Positions 30,308-40,047 of a stretch of DNA of 64,000 nucleotides are shown piece by piece. The position numbers and the translations under genes are program-made. Every line of letters begins with the position of its first letter. Position 1 is the first letter of the stretch. Under the pieces are notes generated by a model. It made no database searches and was not told the origin of the DNA. It saw only the letters and a program-made list of their open reading frames with translations. Source of the stretch: Enterococcus faecium (GTDB lineage: Bacteria > Bacillota > Bacilli > Lactobacillales > Enterococcaceae); assembly GCF_029023785.1 (NCBI RefSeq), contig NZ_CP118955.1:1548501-1612500 (forward strand), written 5' to 3'.

Positions 30308-31021
30308 CTACTCATCCGATGATTTTTTATTTTCTTTTGTCTTGCTTTCAGTACTGCTGGTGCTAGTTTTGTTGGTATTTGAGTTGTTTGAAGCATCAGA
30401 GGTATCTTTTGGCAAATATAGACTAAACCGAATGTCATCATTTACTAAGTCGATTTTATCTGCTTTAATATACATCCCGTTTTGCATTCGGAATTGATCC
30501 AACCTAAGCATGATAGTCAGATCATCTGTATTGACTTCGATCCAATCTGGTAATTTATAGTTTCTCTTGATCATATTCATCACATCTTTGATTGGCAAAC
30601 TCAATGTTCCGATAGAAAGACTTCTAGCTTTTAGTTGGACATTTCCGTTTTCCATCACATACGGATCAAAATATAAATAGAAATCGATAGGAAAACCTAG
30701 TACTTCGAAAGTACCATTGAGTAGTGCTTCATTTTCCAAATAAAATTTATATTCAATATCACTATCTTTTTGATACTCACTAAGGAAAAAGCTGATGATT
30801 TGATTGACTTTTTCTTTATTTGAATTGATCGTTAAGACAGGATCTCCTTGTCTTTCCGTAAGAGCTGGTATTTCTGGGAGTTCTGGTTCCCGATTAGCAA
30901 AAATACGGCTGCCTAAAAATACGGTCGAACCAAGTACTACCCCAAGAAGGATAAGGAAGGCGAATTTCCAGTAATTTGTTTTCTTTGTTTTGTTTGAAGA
31001 TACGTCAGATCTTGTTTTCAT
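30308..31021 (-). CDS. ypmS: YpmS family membrane-anchored protein (DUF2140)
   Basis: The 237-residue protein has a cytoplasmic N-terminus, a single membrane segment at about 20-40, and an extracellular domain. The domain carries the DUF2140 pattern [45 protein letters not shown] and [24 protein letters not shown]. It ends in a Ser/Thr/Asn/Lys-rich low-complexity tail. The function is unknown; the family is linked with the lipase-like YpmR encoded 2 nt upstream, which suggests a joint envelope role. Confidence 0.88.
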   Translation of the reverse strand: MKTRSDVSSNKTKKTNYWKFAFLILLGVVLGSTVFLGSRIFANREPELPEIPALTERQGDPVLTINSNKEKVNQIISFFLSEYQKDSDIEYKFYLENEALLNGTFEVLGFPIDFYLYFDPYVMENGNVQLKARSLSIGTLSLPIKDVMNMIKRNYKLPDWIEVNTDDLTIMLRLDQFRMQNGMYIKADKIDLVNDDIRFSLYLPKDTSDASNNSNTNKTSTSSTESKTKENKKSSDE

Positions 31022-31023
31022 GT

Positions 31024-31920
31024 TTATTGATCATCCTCCTTCTCTAACCATTGGTTTTGTGTCTCGATCAGCTGATCTCTCACTGCATTTGCCATCAATT
31101 GATAACCTAAATTATTTGGATGGAAATGATCTTCTTCATAGAGCACATTATTTTTGATGCCATTTAGATTTTCTGTCGTGCTAGTTGTTTGATCTGTTCC
31201 TTCTTCTGTGACACCTACTTCCTGATTCAATCCTTGATAAAGCAAATCATTGATTGGGATAAAGTAGCAGTTCGGCATTTTTTTTGTCACCGTTTCTGTT
31301 CCTTTGTTCCAATTGTTAACAATTGTCTGCATGTCAGTGATCTCAGGAAAGTTCAAATAAAATGGATTGTAGATGCCTAAAATGTAAATAGGTGCGGTTT
31401 TATTGAGGGATCGAAATTCTTCCAATAGTTCTGTGACATTTTCCTGATAGTTTTTCAGTGGCTTTTTAAAGGAATTGACCGTTAACCCGAATAAATTATT
31501 TTGGATAACTTTCATCAAATCATTACCGCCAACAGTCAGTGTGATAAAATCAGCTGTTTTGATATTGTTTCGAATTTCTTCTTTTGTTTTTACTCGCTTT
31601 AAGATCTGGTCACTTCGTTCACCATTTACACCATAGTTTTCTGTTTCAACCGCGGTCAAATTATAACGGTCTTTTAGATCATTTGCGACAAGGGGAACGA
31701 ATCCTCCTTGCTTGGTTTGATCTCCTACTCCTTCAGTCAGCGAATCTCCGATAGCTATGTAGTGAAGTTTTTCTTTTTTATTTGGATCTTCTCTCACAGT
31801 AGTTACTGGTTTCATTAGTGGGCCAGCTTTCGGTATAGAAGCAGCTAAACCTGCATAGATGATGATCGCAATTAATAATGGGAACAAAACGAGGATCAAA
31901 TGTCGTTTCGTTAATTTCAT
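31024..31920 (-). CDS. ypmR: SGNH/GDSL hydrolase YpmR
   Basis: The 298-residue secreted or membrane-anchored esterase has an N-terminal hydrophobic segment (residues 8-28), block I IAIGDSLTEG with the nucleophile Ser, block III GGNDL, and the catalytic Asp-His in DHFHPNNLGY. It is a lipase or acylesterase-like enzyme facing the outside, with unknown substrate. It is first in the ypmR-ypmS-msrA-yozE cluster. ATG at 31920 follows AGAGGTG. Confidence 0.92.
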   Translation of the reverse strand: MKLTKRHLILVLFPLLIAIIIYAGLAASIPKAGPLMKPVTTVREDPNKKEKLHYIAIGDSLTEGVGDQTKQGGFVPLVANDLKDRYNLTAVETENYGVNGERSDQILKRVKTKEEIRNNIKTADFITLTVGGNDLMKVIQNNLFGLTVNSFKKPLKNYQENVTELLEEFRSLNKTAPIYILGIYNPFYLNFPEITDMQTIVNNWNKGTETVTKKMPNCYFIPINDLLYQGLNQEVGVTEEGTDQTTSTTENLNGIKNNVLYEEDHFHPNNLGYQLMANAVRDQLIETQNQWLEKEDDQ

Positions 31921-32023
31921 TTTTTCACCTCTTGTATTCGATTGGTTCTAATGTTATCAAAAATTTTATCAAAAAGGTAGTCTTTATGAAAAAAGAAAAC
32001 AATTATTTTCCTAATTTTATAAA

Positions 32024-32075
32024 GAAAAAGAGAATAAGCTGCAAGCCTTTCAGGCTGAGGGCTTATCCTCTTTTC
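32024..32075. terminator. Terminator after the DegV gene
   Basis: AAAAAGAGAATAAGC (32026-32040) pairs with GCTTATCCTCTTTT (32060-32073). On the minus strand it directly follows the stop at 32078. Confidence 0.82.
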
Positions 32076-32077
32076 GA

Positions 32078-32920
32078 CTAATCTACATAATACATGATTG
32101 CAAACGCGTCTTTACCAGTATGCGTAGCGATAACCGGATTCGTATGCAGTACAGGGATATGCATGTCCGGGAATAATTCTTGCAAACCCTCTTTGAATTC
32201 TTGCGCCAATTCTTTTGCATCCGCATGTGAAATACCGATTTGTCGCACATTTGGCAATTCTTTCAGTTCATTTTTCAAATTATTAAACCATTTATCGAAC
32301 GTTTTCTTTCCTCGCCCCTTAGTTACAGGGATTAATTCAGAATGGGCGAAATTCATCACCACGCGTATGTTCAAAACACTAGACAGCAAACCAGTTGTTC
32401 GGCTGATTCTTCCACCTTTTACCAAGTTATCTAGTGTGGATATTCCGATGTATAATTTTGTATTGTCTTGTACTTTTTTGACTTCTTCAAGGATTTTCTC
32501 TACTGTTTTACCTTCTTTTGCTAATTCAGCTGCTCGAATTACCTGAAAAGATAATCCTTGGTCAGTGGTATCACTGTCGATAACCGTTACTTTCGTTTTT
32601 GTTAGATTACTGGCTTGTCTTGCTGCTTCTACTGTTCCACTCAAGCCTTTTGTCATATGGATCGAAATCACTTCACTGCCGTCTTCTCCTAGCTCATCAT
32701 ACATCGAGATGAATTCTCCAATTGGTGGTTGGCTTGTTTTGGGCAGATTTTTTGCTTTCGCCATCATTTCCATAAATCTTTCGCCGTCTAGTTGGTCATC
32801 ATCGGGATATACTGTTCCGTCGATCATGATGGATAGCGGCATGACACGAATGCCTAAAGCATCGCGTACATTTTTTTCCATCGTACATGAAGAATCTGTT
32901 ACGATTTTTACATTTGTCAT
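32078..32920 (-). CDS. DegV-family fatty-acid-binding protein
   Basis: The 280-residue protein has the two-domain EDD fold: VKIVTDSSCTM at the N-terminus, KTSQPPIGEFISMYDEL near 65, HMTKGLSGT near 92 and VIDSDTTDQGL near 118, ending in VIATHTGKDAFAIMYY. Proteins of this family bind a fatty acid; FakB-type members present it to the FakA kinase. No fakA is in the window, so a FakB role is inference. ATG at 32920 follows AAAGAGAGAG; an upstream TTG would add nine residues. Confidence 0.9.
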   Translation of the reverse strand: MTNVKIVTDSSCTMEKNVRDALGIRVMPLSIMIDGTVYPDDDQLDGERFMEMMAKAKNLPKTSQPPIGEFISMYDELGEDGSEVISIHMTKGLSGTVEAARQASNLTKTKVTVIDSDTTDQGLSFQVIRAAELAKEGKTVEKILEEVKKVQDNTKLYIGISTLDNLVKGGRISRTTGLLSSVLNIRVVMNFAHSELIPVTKGRGKKTFDKWFNNLKNELKELPNVRQIGISHADAKELAQEFKEGLQELFPDMHIPVLHTNPVIATHTGKDAFAIMYYVD

Positions 32921-33051
32921 TATTTTCTCTCTCTCTTTCTTTAACAAGATGCCTTATTCATGTTAAACTACATGTAAGACAATTTCTATTTTTAGTATAA
33001 CAGACAAATAATGATTTTTCATTAATTACACCTAGTAAAGGAGCCGTTTTC

Positions 33052-33705
33052 ATGGAAAAAACGAAATTTAATCGAACGTATGAAATATTAAATGAAGTGT
33101 TTAATGCAGTCACCCATGGAATTGGGACTGGATTGAGTATCGCGGGACTAGTGGTTCTTTTAGTAAAAGGTGCCCACTTGCATTCCTCCCTCCATATTGT
33201 CTCTTATGCTATCTATGGATCGATGATGATTCTTTTATTTTTAACGTCTACTTTGTTTCATTCATTGATTTTTACAAAAGCAAAAAAGGTGTTCCAAGTA
33301 TTCGATCATAGTTCGATTTTTCTTTTGATTGCAGGAAGTTATACTCCTTTTTGTTTGCTGAGTATCCGAGGATGGCTAGGTTGGACTTTATTTGTATTAA
33401 TCTGGTTGTTTGCGATTCTTGGCATTATATATAAAGCGTTGACGTTGCATAAACGGGAGAGAGTATCAAAAGTATCTACGATCATCTATATTTTTATGGG
33501 GTGGCTCTGTGTCGTGGCTGCTGTTCCTCTTTATCACTCTCTTGGAATGACTGGTGTTATTTTGATGGTAGCAGGCGGGCTTTCTTACACGATAGGCGCA
33601 TTCTTTTATAGCTTGAATTCTATCCGCTATATGCATGTTGTTTGGCATTTGTTTGTTATGTTAGGTGCAGGTTTTATGTACTTCTCTGTTTTATTCTTTA
33701 CTTAA
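33052..33705 (+). CDS. trhA: TrhA/hemolysin III family membrane protein (YplQ-like)
   Basis: The 217-residue protein has seven predicted membrane segments and the PAQR-like signatures: EVFNAVTHGIGTGLSIAG near 14, FHSLIF near 68, FDHSSIFLLIAGSYTPF near 85, and YMHVVWHLFVMLGAG near the C-terminus. The Ser, His and Asp residues resemble the metal site of PAQR hydrolases. The name hemolysin III is historical; the group affects membrane energetics or fluidity. It is divergent from the DegV gene and ends at a terminator shared with DHFR. Confidence 0.93.
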   Translation: MEKTKFNRTYEILNEVFNAVTHGIGTGLSIAGLVVLLVKGAHLHSSLHIVSYAIYGSMMILLFLTSTLFHSLIFTKAKKVFQVFDHSSIFLLIAGSYTPFCLLSIRGWLGWTLFVLIWLFAILGIIYKALTLHKRERVSKVSTIIYIFMGWLCVVAAVPLYHSLGMTGVILMVAGGLSYTIGAFFYSLNSIRYMHVVWHLFVMLGAGFMYFSVLFFT

Positions 33706-33711
33706 TAAAAA

Positions 33712-33770
33712 AAATAAAGCTATGGATGGGACAGCTCTAAATAACAGCTAGTCTATCCATAGCTTTTTTA
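33712..33770. terminator. Bidirectional terminator between trhA and dihydrofolate reductase
   Basis: AAAGCTATGGAT and ATCCATAGCTTT enclose about 26 nt, with A-run and T-run flanks serving the two convergent genes. Confidence 0.85.
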
Positions 33771-34295
33771 TATCGTCAATTCGCCTGTCCCGCTTTTTAC
33801 AGGATTCTCATTACGCTGATACGTTTCAAATTGATGCGGATAACGATTTTTTTCATCCATTTCTCCTTGACTAGTATTGATCAGTGACCAATCAGACCAG
33901 TCAACAGGTGGAAAATAAGCATCTCCATCGAATACATGATGGATGACTGTACGGTATAATATCGTACAAAATGGCAGAAATTCTTGATAAACAGCTGACC
34001 CTCCAGCGATGAAAAAGATACCGTCTGTTTCTTTTTCCAGAGCAAGCACGTCTTCCACACTATGCATGACATGCACGCCTTCTGCTTTATAGGAAGAATC
34101 TCTCGTCAAAACAATCGTCTGACGATTCGGCAACGGACGGCTACCCATCCCTTCGAATGTTTTTCGTCCCATCACTAGTGTATTTGCTTCTGTCATTTGT
34201 TTGAAGAATTTCAGATCATTTGGCAAACGCCAAGGAAGACGGTCTTCTTTTCCAATCAATCCGTTTTCATCCTGTGCCCAAATTGCAGCTAACAT
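33768..34295 (-). CDS. folA: Dihydrofolate reductase
   Basis: The 175-residue enzyme reduces dihydrofolate with NADPH. It has AAIWAQDENGLIGKEDRLPWRLPNDLKFFK (the acid is Asp27), the VMGRKTFEGMG segment, and FIAGGSAVYQEF, the NADPH-binding GG motif. It is the chromosomal type and not an acquired trimethoprim-resistance gene, judging from its place 19 nt after thyA. ATG at 34295 follows AAAGGATGAG. It recycles the dihydrofolate made by ThyA. Confidence 0.96.
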   Translation of the reverse strand: MLAAIWAQDENGLIGKEDRLPWRLPNDLKFFKQMTEANTLVMGRKTFEGMGSRPLPNRQTIVLTRDSSYKAEGVHVMHSVEDVLALEKETDGIFFIAGGSAVYQEFLPFCTILYRTVIHHVFDGDAYFPPVDWSDWSLINTSQGEMDEKNRYPHQFETYQRNENPVKSGTGELTI

Positions 34296-34314
34296 TTTCT
34301 CATCCTTTCTGATT

Positions 34315-35262
34315 CTAAACAGCGATAGGAGCTTTGATCGCCGGATGTGGGTCATATCCTTCTAATTGGATATCTTCCATCTCAAAATCAAATACTGACT
34401 GCTTTTCCTGATTCAAAACTAAAGTCGGAAATGCGCGTATTTCTCGGCTCAATTGTTCTTTCATTTGTTCGATATGATTGATATAAAGATGAGCATCTCC
34501 TAATGTGTGAACAAATTCGCCAACCGCTAAACCTGTTTCATGTGCAATTAGGTGAGTCAGCAACGCATAACTTGCAATGTTGAACGGAACGCCTAGAAAC
34601 ACATCCCCACTGCGTTGATACAATTGGCAGCTTAGCCGTCCCTCTTGAACATAAAATTGAAACATCGTATGACAAGGAGGCAAAGCCATGCTAGGAACAT
34701 CTTCCGGATTCCATGCAGAAACGATCAATCTTCTAGAATCAGGAGTCTTTTTGATTGCTTCGATCACTTGTTTGATTTGATCGATAAAGCCACCGTCTTT
34801 TGTTTCCCAGTGACGCCATTGATAGCCGTAGATGTGTCCAAGATCGCCGTATGTTTCAGCAAAGGAATCATCGGTTAGGATCTTCTCGCAAAAAAGCTTG
34901 CTCTGCTTTTTATATTCTTCATTGAATTCAGGATCTGTCAAACATCTATGGCCAAAATCAGTCATATCTGGTCCATTATAGTCTGGACTTTTGATGTAGC
35001 GTTCAAATGCCCATTCATCCCAAATATGGTTTTTATTTTGTAATAGATAGCGGATATTCGTATCTCCTTTTAAAAACCAAAGCAATTCGCTTTTGATCAA
35101 TCCAAAAGGTACTCGTTTCGTTGTTAACAAAGGAAACCCTTTTTGCAGATCAAACCGCATTTGGTATCCGAATAAGCTTAATGTGCCTGTGCCTGTTCTG
35201 TCTTCTTTACGATGCCCTTCTTCCAACAATTTTCTTCCTAAGTCAAGATACGCTTGTTCCAT
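34315..35262 (-). CDS. thyA: Thymidylate synthase
   Basis: The 315-residue enzyme methylates dUMP with methylenetetrahydrofolate. It has [12 protein letters not shown] near 21, catalytic Cys197 in [12 protein letters not shown], the phosphate-binding CQLYQRSGD, and GDAHLYINH near 255. It carries the roughly 50-residue insertion (about 90-140) that is also seen in Lactobacillus casei-type enzymes. ATG at 35262 lies 9 nt from the ABC-F gene stop, so ABC-F, thyA and DHFR probably form one transcript. Confidence 0.97.
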   Translation of the reverse strand: MEQAYLDLGRKLLEEGHRKEDRTGTGTLSLFGYQMRFDLQKGFPLLTTKRVPFGLIKSELLWFLKGDTNIRYLLQNKNHIWDEWAFERYIKSPDYNGPDMTDFGHRCLTDPEFNEEYKKQSKLFCEKILTDDSFAETYGDLGHIYGYQWRHWETKDGGFIDQIKQVIEAIKKTPDSRRLIVSAWNPEDVPSMALPPCHTMFQFYVQEGRLSCQLYQRSGDVFLGVPFNIASYALLTHLIAHETGLAVGEFVHTLGDAHLYINHIEQMKEQLSREIRAFPTLVLNQEKQSVFDFEMEDIQLEGYDPHPAIKAPIAV

Positions 35263-35273
35263 CCTTTTTCCTC

Positions 35274-37160
35274 CTAATCTTCTACCCATTCACTCAAGTA
35301 TTCCCACCGTGCCATTTTTTCTTCAAGTTGTGCTTCTGTTTCAGATACGTCGTTTTGCAATTCTTGTAATCGAGTGAAATTATCTCCTTGATGATTCATC
35401 TCTTCTTGGAGCAATGAGATTTTTTCTTCAAGTTCTGCAATCTCATCTTCAATCGTTTCCCATTCTTTTTGTTCCATGTAAGATAATTTCTTCTTTTCAG
35501 CAGGTTCCTTGCTCTGTATTTTTGGTTTCGCTTTTTCAGCAGGCTGCTGGGTCTCTTTTTGCTTCAGTAAATAACTGGACATGTTTCCGTAATAAAGTTC
35601 TTGTTTTCCGTTTCCTTGGAATACTAATAACTTATCTGCTACCTTGTCCAAGAAATAACGGTCATGGGAAACAGTGATCACAGCACCTGGAAAACTTCTA
35701 AAATAATCTTCCAAAATCGTCAATGTTGCTATGTCCAAATCATTGGTCGGTTCATCCAATAATAAAACATTAGGTTGCTGAATCAGCAGTTTCAACAAAA
35801 ATAACCGGCGTTTTTCTCCGCCTGAAAGTTTGCCTATCAGTGTCCCATGCATAAATCTTGGAAATAAAAATCGTTCAAGTAATTCTGCTACTCCGATTTG
35901 ACTGCCATCTGCTGTTTTTGCTTCTTCAGCAGCTTCTTGTAAGTAAGCAATCATCCGTTTATCTGGTGCCATTTCTTCATTTTCTTGTGTATAATACGCA
36001 AGATGAACCGTTTCACCGATAGACATTGTACCGCTATCCAGGGGAATTCTGCCAGCTAGAATATTAAGCAATGTCGATTTTCCCGCACCATTTTTACCAG
36101 TAATACCTAGTCTTTCCCGAGATTGAATCAGTAAATCTAAATGTTCTAGCAGTGTTTGGTCATTTATACGGTAACTGCCATCTTTGATTTCCAGTACTTT
36201 TTTCCCTAAACGTTGTGTCGCTAGGTTCAGCTCTAAATCATCTTCTTGGTTTACTTGGTACAAGTTCTCCTTTAGATCTTCGAAACGGTTGATCCGTGCT
36301 TGCTGCTTGGTGCCACGTGCCTGTACGCCAGCCCTCATCCAAGCTAATTCCTGTTTATAAAGCCGCTTGCGCTTTTCTTCTTGTTCTACTTCTACACGAT
36401 CACGTTCTGCTTTTTCTAAGACGTAAGCTTCATAATTTCCTTTATACTCGTATAATTTTCCAAATGAAAGTTCGAAGATTCGGTTTGCTACTCTATCTAG
36501 AAAATAACGATCGTGGGTAACCATCAATAGTGCGCCACGGTATTGTTTCAAATAGTTTTCCAACCACTCGATCGCTTCATAATCTAAATGGTTTGTTGGT
36601 TCGTCTAGTAATAGTAAATCGGGTTCATCAATCAACACTTGCGCCAGACTAACTCGTTTTTTCTGACCACCTGATAAAGTACTGATTTTTTTATCTAATT
36701 CACTGATTCCTAATTTTTGCAAAATAATCTTTGCGTTGGTATCTGTAGTCCAAGCATCTTCTTTATTCATTTGTTCTTCTGCTTTAGCATAACGTTTTTG
36801 CACATCAGGGTCTTCTCCGTTTTCCCCTAGTTCGATCAATGCTTCCTCATATGCTCGAACAGTTTGGATCAAGGGGCTGTTTCCTTGAAAGACTGCTTGG
36901 AGAACAGTTAATTCATCGGAAAATTCAGCTGCTTGAGAAAGATAACCAATACGGTAATCAGTTGGATAAAACACTGTTTGCCGATCACCGTCGCTGCTAT
37001 CGATACCGGCAATAATATTTAAGAGACTTGTTTTACCCGTCCCGTTCGTCCCAATCAACCCGATACGGTCTTTTTCGTGGACCAAAAAAGAAATCTGGTC
37101 AAACAAATCTTTTTCACCATAAGTTTTTTTGAGGTCAGTTACTTTTAATTCTTTCAACAT
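35274..37160 (-). CDS. ABC-F ATPase (Uup/YfmR-like)
   Basis: The 628-residue protein has two ATP-binding cassettes without membrane domains. NBD1 carries [11 protein letters not shown] near 37, LSGGQKKRV near 150 and [12 protein letters not shown]; the linker is rich in basic residues; NBD2 carries [12 protein letters not shown] near 353, [11 protein letters not shown] and [13 protein letters not shown]-terminal coiled coil (about 555-625) follows, as in Uup/YfmR. Such factors act on the ribosome and resolve stalls. The long tail and position beside thyA argue against an acquired antibiotic-resistance ABC-F. Confidence 0.92.
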   Translation of the reverse strand: MLKELKVTDLKKTYGEKDLFDQISFLVHEKDRIGLIGTNGTGKTSLLNIIAGIDSSDGDRQTVFYPTDYRIGYLSQAAEFSDELTVLQAVFQGNSPLIQTVRAYEEALIELGENGEDPDVQKRYAKAEEQMNKEDAWTTDTNAKIILQKLGISELDKKISTLSGGQKKRVSLAQVLIDEPDLLLLDEPTNHLDYEAIEWLENYLKQYRGALLMVTHDRYFLDRVANRIFELSFGKLYEYKGNYEAYVLEKAERDRVEVEQEEKRKRLYKQELAWMRAGVQARGTKQQARINRFEDLKENLYQVNQEDDLELNLATQRLGKKVLEIKDGSYRINDQTLLEHLDLLIQSRERLGITGKNGAGKSTLLNILAGRIPLDSGTMSIGETVHLAYYTQENEEMAPDKRMIAYLQEAAEEAKTADGSQIGVAELLERFLFPRFMHGTLIGKLSGGEKRRLFLLKLLIQQPNVLLLDEPTNDLDIATLTILEDYFRSFPGAVITVSHDRYFLDKVADKLLVFQGNGKQELYYGNMSSYLLKQKETQQPAEKAKPKIQSKEPAEKKKLSYMEQKEWETIEDEIAELEEKISLLQEEMNHQGDNFTRLQELQNDVSETEAQLEEKMARWEYLSEWVED

Positions 37161-37242
37161 GTTCCCTCCTTATCTTGGATATTGTATCATAAAAATAGTG
37201 AACTTCAGGAAAATTTTTTTGGTATTTGTTCTTTTTGTGTTC

Positions 37243-37277
37243 TCAAAAAAAGAACAGGACCGATTCGATCCTGTTCT
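37243..37277 (-). terminator. Terminator after the CPA1 antiporter gene
   Basis: On the minus strand AGAACAGGATC and GGTCCTGTTCT enclose a short loop, followed by TTTTTTT. Confidence 0.85.
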
Positions 37278-37319
37278 GATATGTTTTGTTTTTTATAAAA
37301 CTTGAAAATTTTTACCTTT

Positions 37320-39398
37320 TTATTTTATTGGACTCGTTTTTTTTGACTTTGCTCGAAACGCAAATCGGAAAGAAAAGTTATCAGATGGTTTGTTCATAGT
37401 ATAAGATTCTAACAAATTGATATTCCTGCGATAGCTGTTCGCAGAAAACGTCGTGATTTTTTCAGCAACTTCGTATTCATCAATGATTTTTCTTTCAAGA
37501 TAATAACCTCTTAGCATTTTTTTCGTAAACAGACTATCTTGCTGGATCATCCACGAAGAAATCAAATTCCCCGAGTTCATTTTTATTCCTTCAAGTTTGC
37601 GTTGCTGGATAAAAAATTGAACCATCGTTTCATCATAAATATCAGTCAAGTTATCTAAACTTTCAATAATCAACTGAGTATTTTTTTGATATGTCTCTCT
37701 GATTTCTTGGATATCTTCATCACTAATAAATGTCTGACGATCAGCATATCTTCTTTGCCAAAACATTTTCGGATGGAGAACGATTCGCATTAACCTACGG
37801 ACAACAATGAACCAAAAGCCGATAAAAGACAAAATCTGGCTTGTGATAGAATGTTCGAATCGAGAAAGAAAACGGGAGTAAAAACGATAACCATTAGAAG
37901 AAAGCTTGCCCGAACGATAACTTTCATCCAATCCATCCCGTTCGATCGACAAAATCAGTGCTTGTATTTCTTGTACTTCTTGCTTTTCATCATCGGTTAA
38001 ATCTTCCAAGTACAGATCACGTATCCGTTCTTGATAATTTTCTATCACTGCTTCAGTGGCTAAAAATTCTTTTGTATTACGATCAATTTCCTTTATTTCT
38101 TTTCGCAAAACTTCAACGACCTCTTCTAAAATCATCAAAGCATTCAAATCCGTGCTTTCCGCTTCCTCTGTTTCCGTCAGCATAGGCAAGACAATGATCC
38201 CTATGACCAAAGTCACTAAGATGACACCCGCCGTCAGAAACAAAAGCAAAGACCGCTGGTAAAACATCATATTATTGATTGAAAATGGCAAAATAAAAAT
38301 CGTAGCCAAACTGACTGTTCCCTTTACACCGCCAAATGTTAAGATCAAGATCTCGTTCAACTGTTTTTTGAACTTTTTACTGCCATCTTTGAATACATAA
38401 AAAAGACTGATAGAAATGAATCTGATCACAAAAAGCATGACAGAGATTAATACGATAATCGCTAATAAAAGACCGTTTGGATATAAACCGTCTCCCCATA
38501 CTGGCGAGAACACTTGCGTCAATTCGATTCCTAAAAATATAAATACTAATGCATTCAGTGTAAAAGCAATAGTTGTCCATGTACTGTGGGACAAGCTCGA
38601 CAATTCTGCATCAAACACAGAGATTTTCCTAAAACCAGAAGCTTGGAGAATACCTGCTGCCACTGCAGCAATGATTCCAGATACATCAAATGCCTCTGCC
38701 AATACATAGGCTAGAAAAGGAAGCAAAAGTTCGATCAGCAGATACCCTGTGACATCTTGTGCTGATGCTTTTTCGATCAAATGAATTATTTTTTGTTTGA
38801 ACCAGACAAGCAAAAAGCCGATCAAAGCTCCCCCAATACTAGAAACTACTAGACTCATCCCCGCGTTTACTGCTGAAAAAGATCCGGTGATCAGCGCACC
38901 AAGAGCAAACTGGAAGGCAGTAACACCAGATGCATCATTCAAAAGACCTTCTCCTTCCAAAATATGCATCGCCTTTTTAGGGATATTCACTCGTCCAGAA
39001 AGAGAACTGACTGCTACCGCATCTGTCGGACCTAACGCTGCTCCAAAAGCAAAGCAGGCAGCAAGTGGGACACTTGGCAACAGGAATGATAACGTCGCAC
39101 CTACCCCGACAAGGGTCAAAATGACTCCTCCAAATGCCAAGAACAAAATTGTCCCGAAATTTTTGAGAATCGAAGAAATATCTGCTTTTTCTCCTTCTCT
39201 AAATAACAATGGTGCAATAATCATAACTAAGAACAATTCAGGTTCAAAATCGATTGATTGTCCCCACTCTGTCAGACCTAATACCACTCCAAGGAAAATT
39301 TGGATCAGTGGAGCTGGAATCATTGGCAAAATGCGGCTAGCTATGTTCGATAAGGTGATCGTTACTGCAAATACAATAACTAACTCAGCAAATTCCAT
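37320..39398 (-). CDS. Na+/H+ antiporter, CPA1 family (NhaK-like)
   Basis: The 692-residue protein has about 12 membrane segments in residues 1-410 and a long cytoplasmic tail of roughly 280 residues rich in charged helices. CPA1 motifs are APLLFREGEKAD near 62, GAALGPTDAVAVSSL near 125 and EGEGLLNDASGV near 147, whose Asn-Asp pair carries the transport site. It exchanges cytosolic Na+ or K+ for protons. The large tail is typical of the NhaK/YvgP group and may be regulatory. A small coiled-coil gene lies 12 nt upstream in the same direction. Confidence 0.93.
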   Translation of the reverse strand: MEFAELVIVFAVTITLSNIASRILPMIPAPLIQIFLGVVLGLTEWGQSIDFEPELFLVMIIAPLLFREGEKADISSILKNFGTILFLAFGGVILTLVGVGATLSFLLPSVPLAACFAFGAALGPTDAVAVSSLSGRVNIPKKAMHILEGEGLLNDASGVTAFQFALGALITGSFSAVNAGMSLVVSSIGGALIGFLLVWFKQKIIHLIEKASAQDVTGYLLIELLLPFLAYVLAEAFDVSGIIAAVAAGILQASGFRKISVFDAELSSLSHSTWTTIAFTLNALVFIFLGIELTQVFSPVWGDGLYPNGLLLAIIVLISVMLFVIRFISISLFYVFKDGSKKFKKQLNEILILTFGGVKGTVSLATIFILPFSINNMMFYQRSLLLFLTAGVILVTLVIGIIVLPMLTETEEAESTDLNALMILEEVVEVLRKEIKEIDRNTKEFLATEAVIENYQERIRDLYLEDLTDDEKQEVQEIQALILSIERDGLDESYRSGKLSSNGYRFYSRFLSRFEHSITSQILSFIGFWFIVVRRLMRIVLHPKMFWQRRYADRQTFISDEDIQEIRETYQKNTQLIIESLDNLTDIYDETMVQFFIQQRKLEGIKMNSGNLISSWMIQQDSLFTKKMLRGYYLERKIIDEYEVAEKITTFSANSYRRNINLLESYTMNKPSDNFSFRFAFRAKSKKTSPIK

Positions 39399-39410
39399 CG
39401 TCCATCCCCT

Positions 39411-39686
39411 TTATTTTTTATTTTGTGTAAGCATTTTTAAAAATTGTTCTTTTTTCTTTAAAATTTTGGTTTCGACTACTTCAACCTGTGTTTGGTTCCC
39501 CTCTAATTCACACTGTACACGTTTTGACTCCAAACGAAGCAGATCATGTTTCAGACGTTCCAACTGACGATACATCAATATATTTCTTTTACGCAACTTA
39601 CAAAGTATTTGACGGCGGTCATCCATCGAAAGGGCGCCATAGCGATCATGCAACAGTTTTTTTTGTTGTTCAAAACTCTCTCTCAT
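39411..39686 (-). CDS. Small coiled-coil protein ahead of the antiporter gene
   Basis: The 91-residue, strongly charged and helical protein (residues 27-86 form heptad-like repeats such as LERLKHDLLRLESKRVQCEL) has no membrane segment or recognised domain. ATG at 39686 is 12 nt before the antiporter start relative to its stop, so the pair is almost certainly cotranscribed. It may interact with the antiporter's cytoplasmic tail, but that is inference only. I do not recognise the family. Confidence 0.6.
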   Translation of the reverse strand: MRESFEQQKKLLHDRYGALSMDDRRQILCKLRKRNILMYRQLERLKHDLLRLESKRVQCELEGNQTQVEVVETKILKKKEQFLKMLTQNKK

Positions 39687-39921
39687 TTTCCAGATCTCCT
39701 ATACACAAACTTCCATCATTATAGCAAAGTTCTTTTTGGATGAAAAATATTTCATTGTTTCATCGTTTATTGCTAGTTAGAAATTTCCATAAATTTTTCA
39801 ACGCCTCATTTTATTCCAAATAGTATCAGATATCAAGTAAAACTTAAGAAAGATAAAAGTTTCTGACAAAAGGATGTTTACTTTCCCATTCCTGCCTTTC
39901 TTGTTCTTTTATCACAACAAA

Positions 39922-40033
39922 AAAATGGGGCTGCGACAAAAATCTTGTCACAGTCCCTTATTCTGAATAAACGGTGTGGAAGAGACAGCCTATCAGTAGT
40001 AATAAGACACATCTCTTTCACAGCCTCATTTTT
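39922..40033. repeat. Intergenic hairpin repeat, copy 2, with terminator
   Basis: On the minus strand GGGACTGTGACA and TGTCGCAGCCCC form a hairpin followed by ATTTTTTT; a second hairpin (GTGAAAGAGA with TCTCTTCCAC) precedes it. Blocks and order match 15201-15309. The rest of 39687-40047 holds only AT-rich DNA with the upstream region of the 91-residue gene. Confidence 0.65.
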
Positions 40034-40047
40034 GCGTAAAAATCGAT

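Noticed and set aside
32094..32546. Open frame of 150 codons on the plus strand inside the DegV gene
   Set aside because: Mirror of a conserved protein; Ser/Cys-rich translation without motifs.
35274..37160. The ABC-F gene as an acquired antibiotic-resistance determinant
   Set aside because: It has the long C-terminal coiled coil of Uup/YfmR and conserved context with thyA and DHFR, unlike msr, lsa, vga or optrA genes.
38797..39567. Open frame of 256 codons on the plus strand opposite the antiporter gene
   Set aside because: It lies fully antisense to a clear CPA1 antiporter, has a composition typical of the reverse of a membrane protein, no ribosome site and no recognisable motif.
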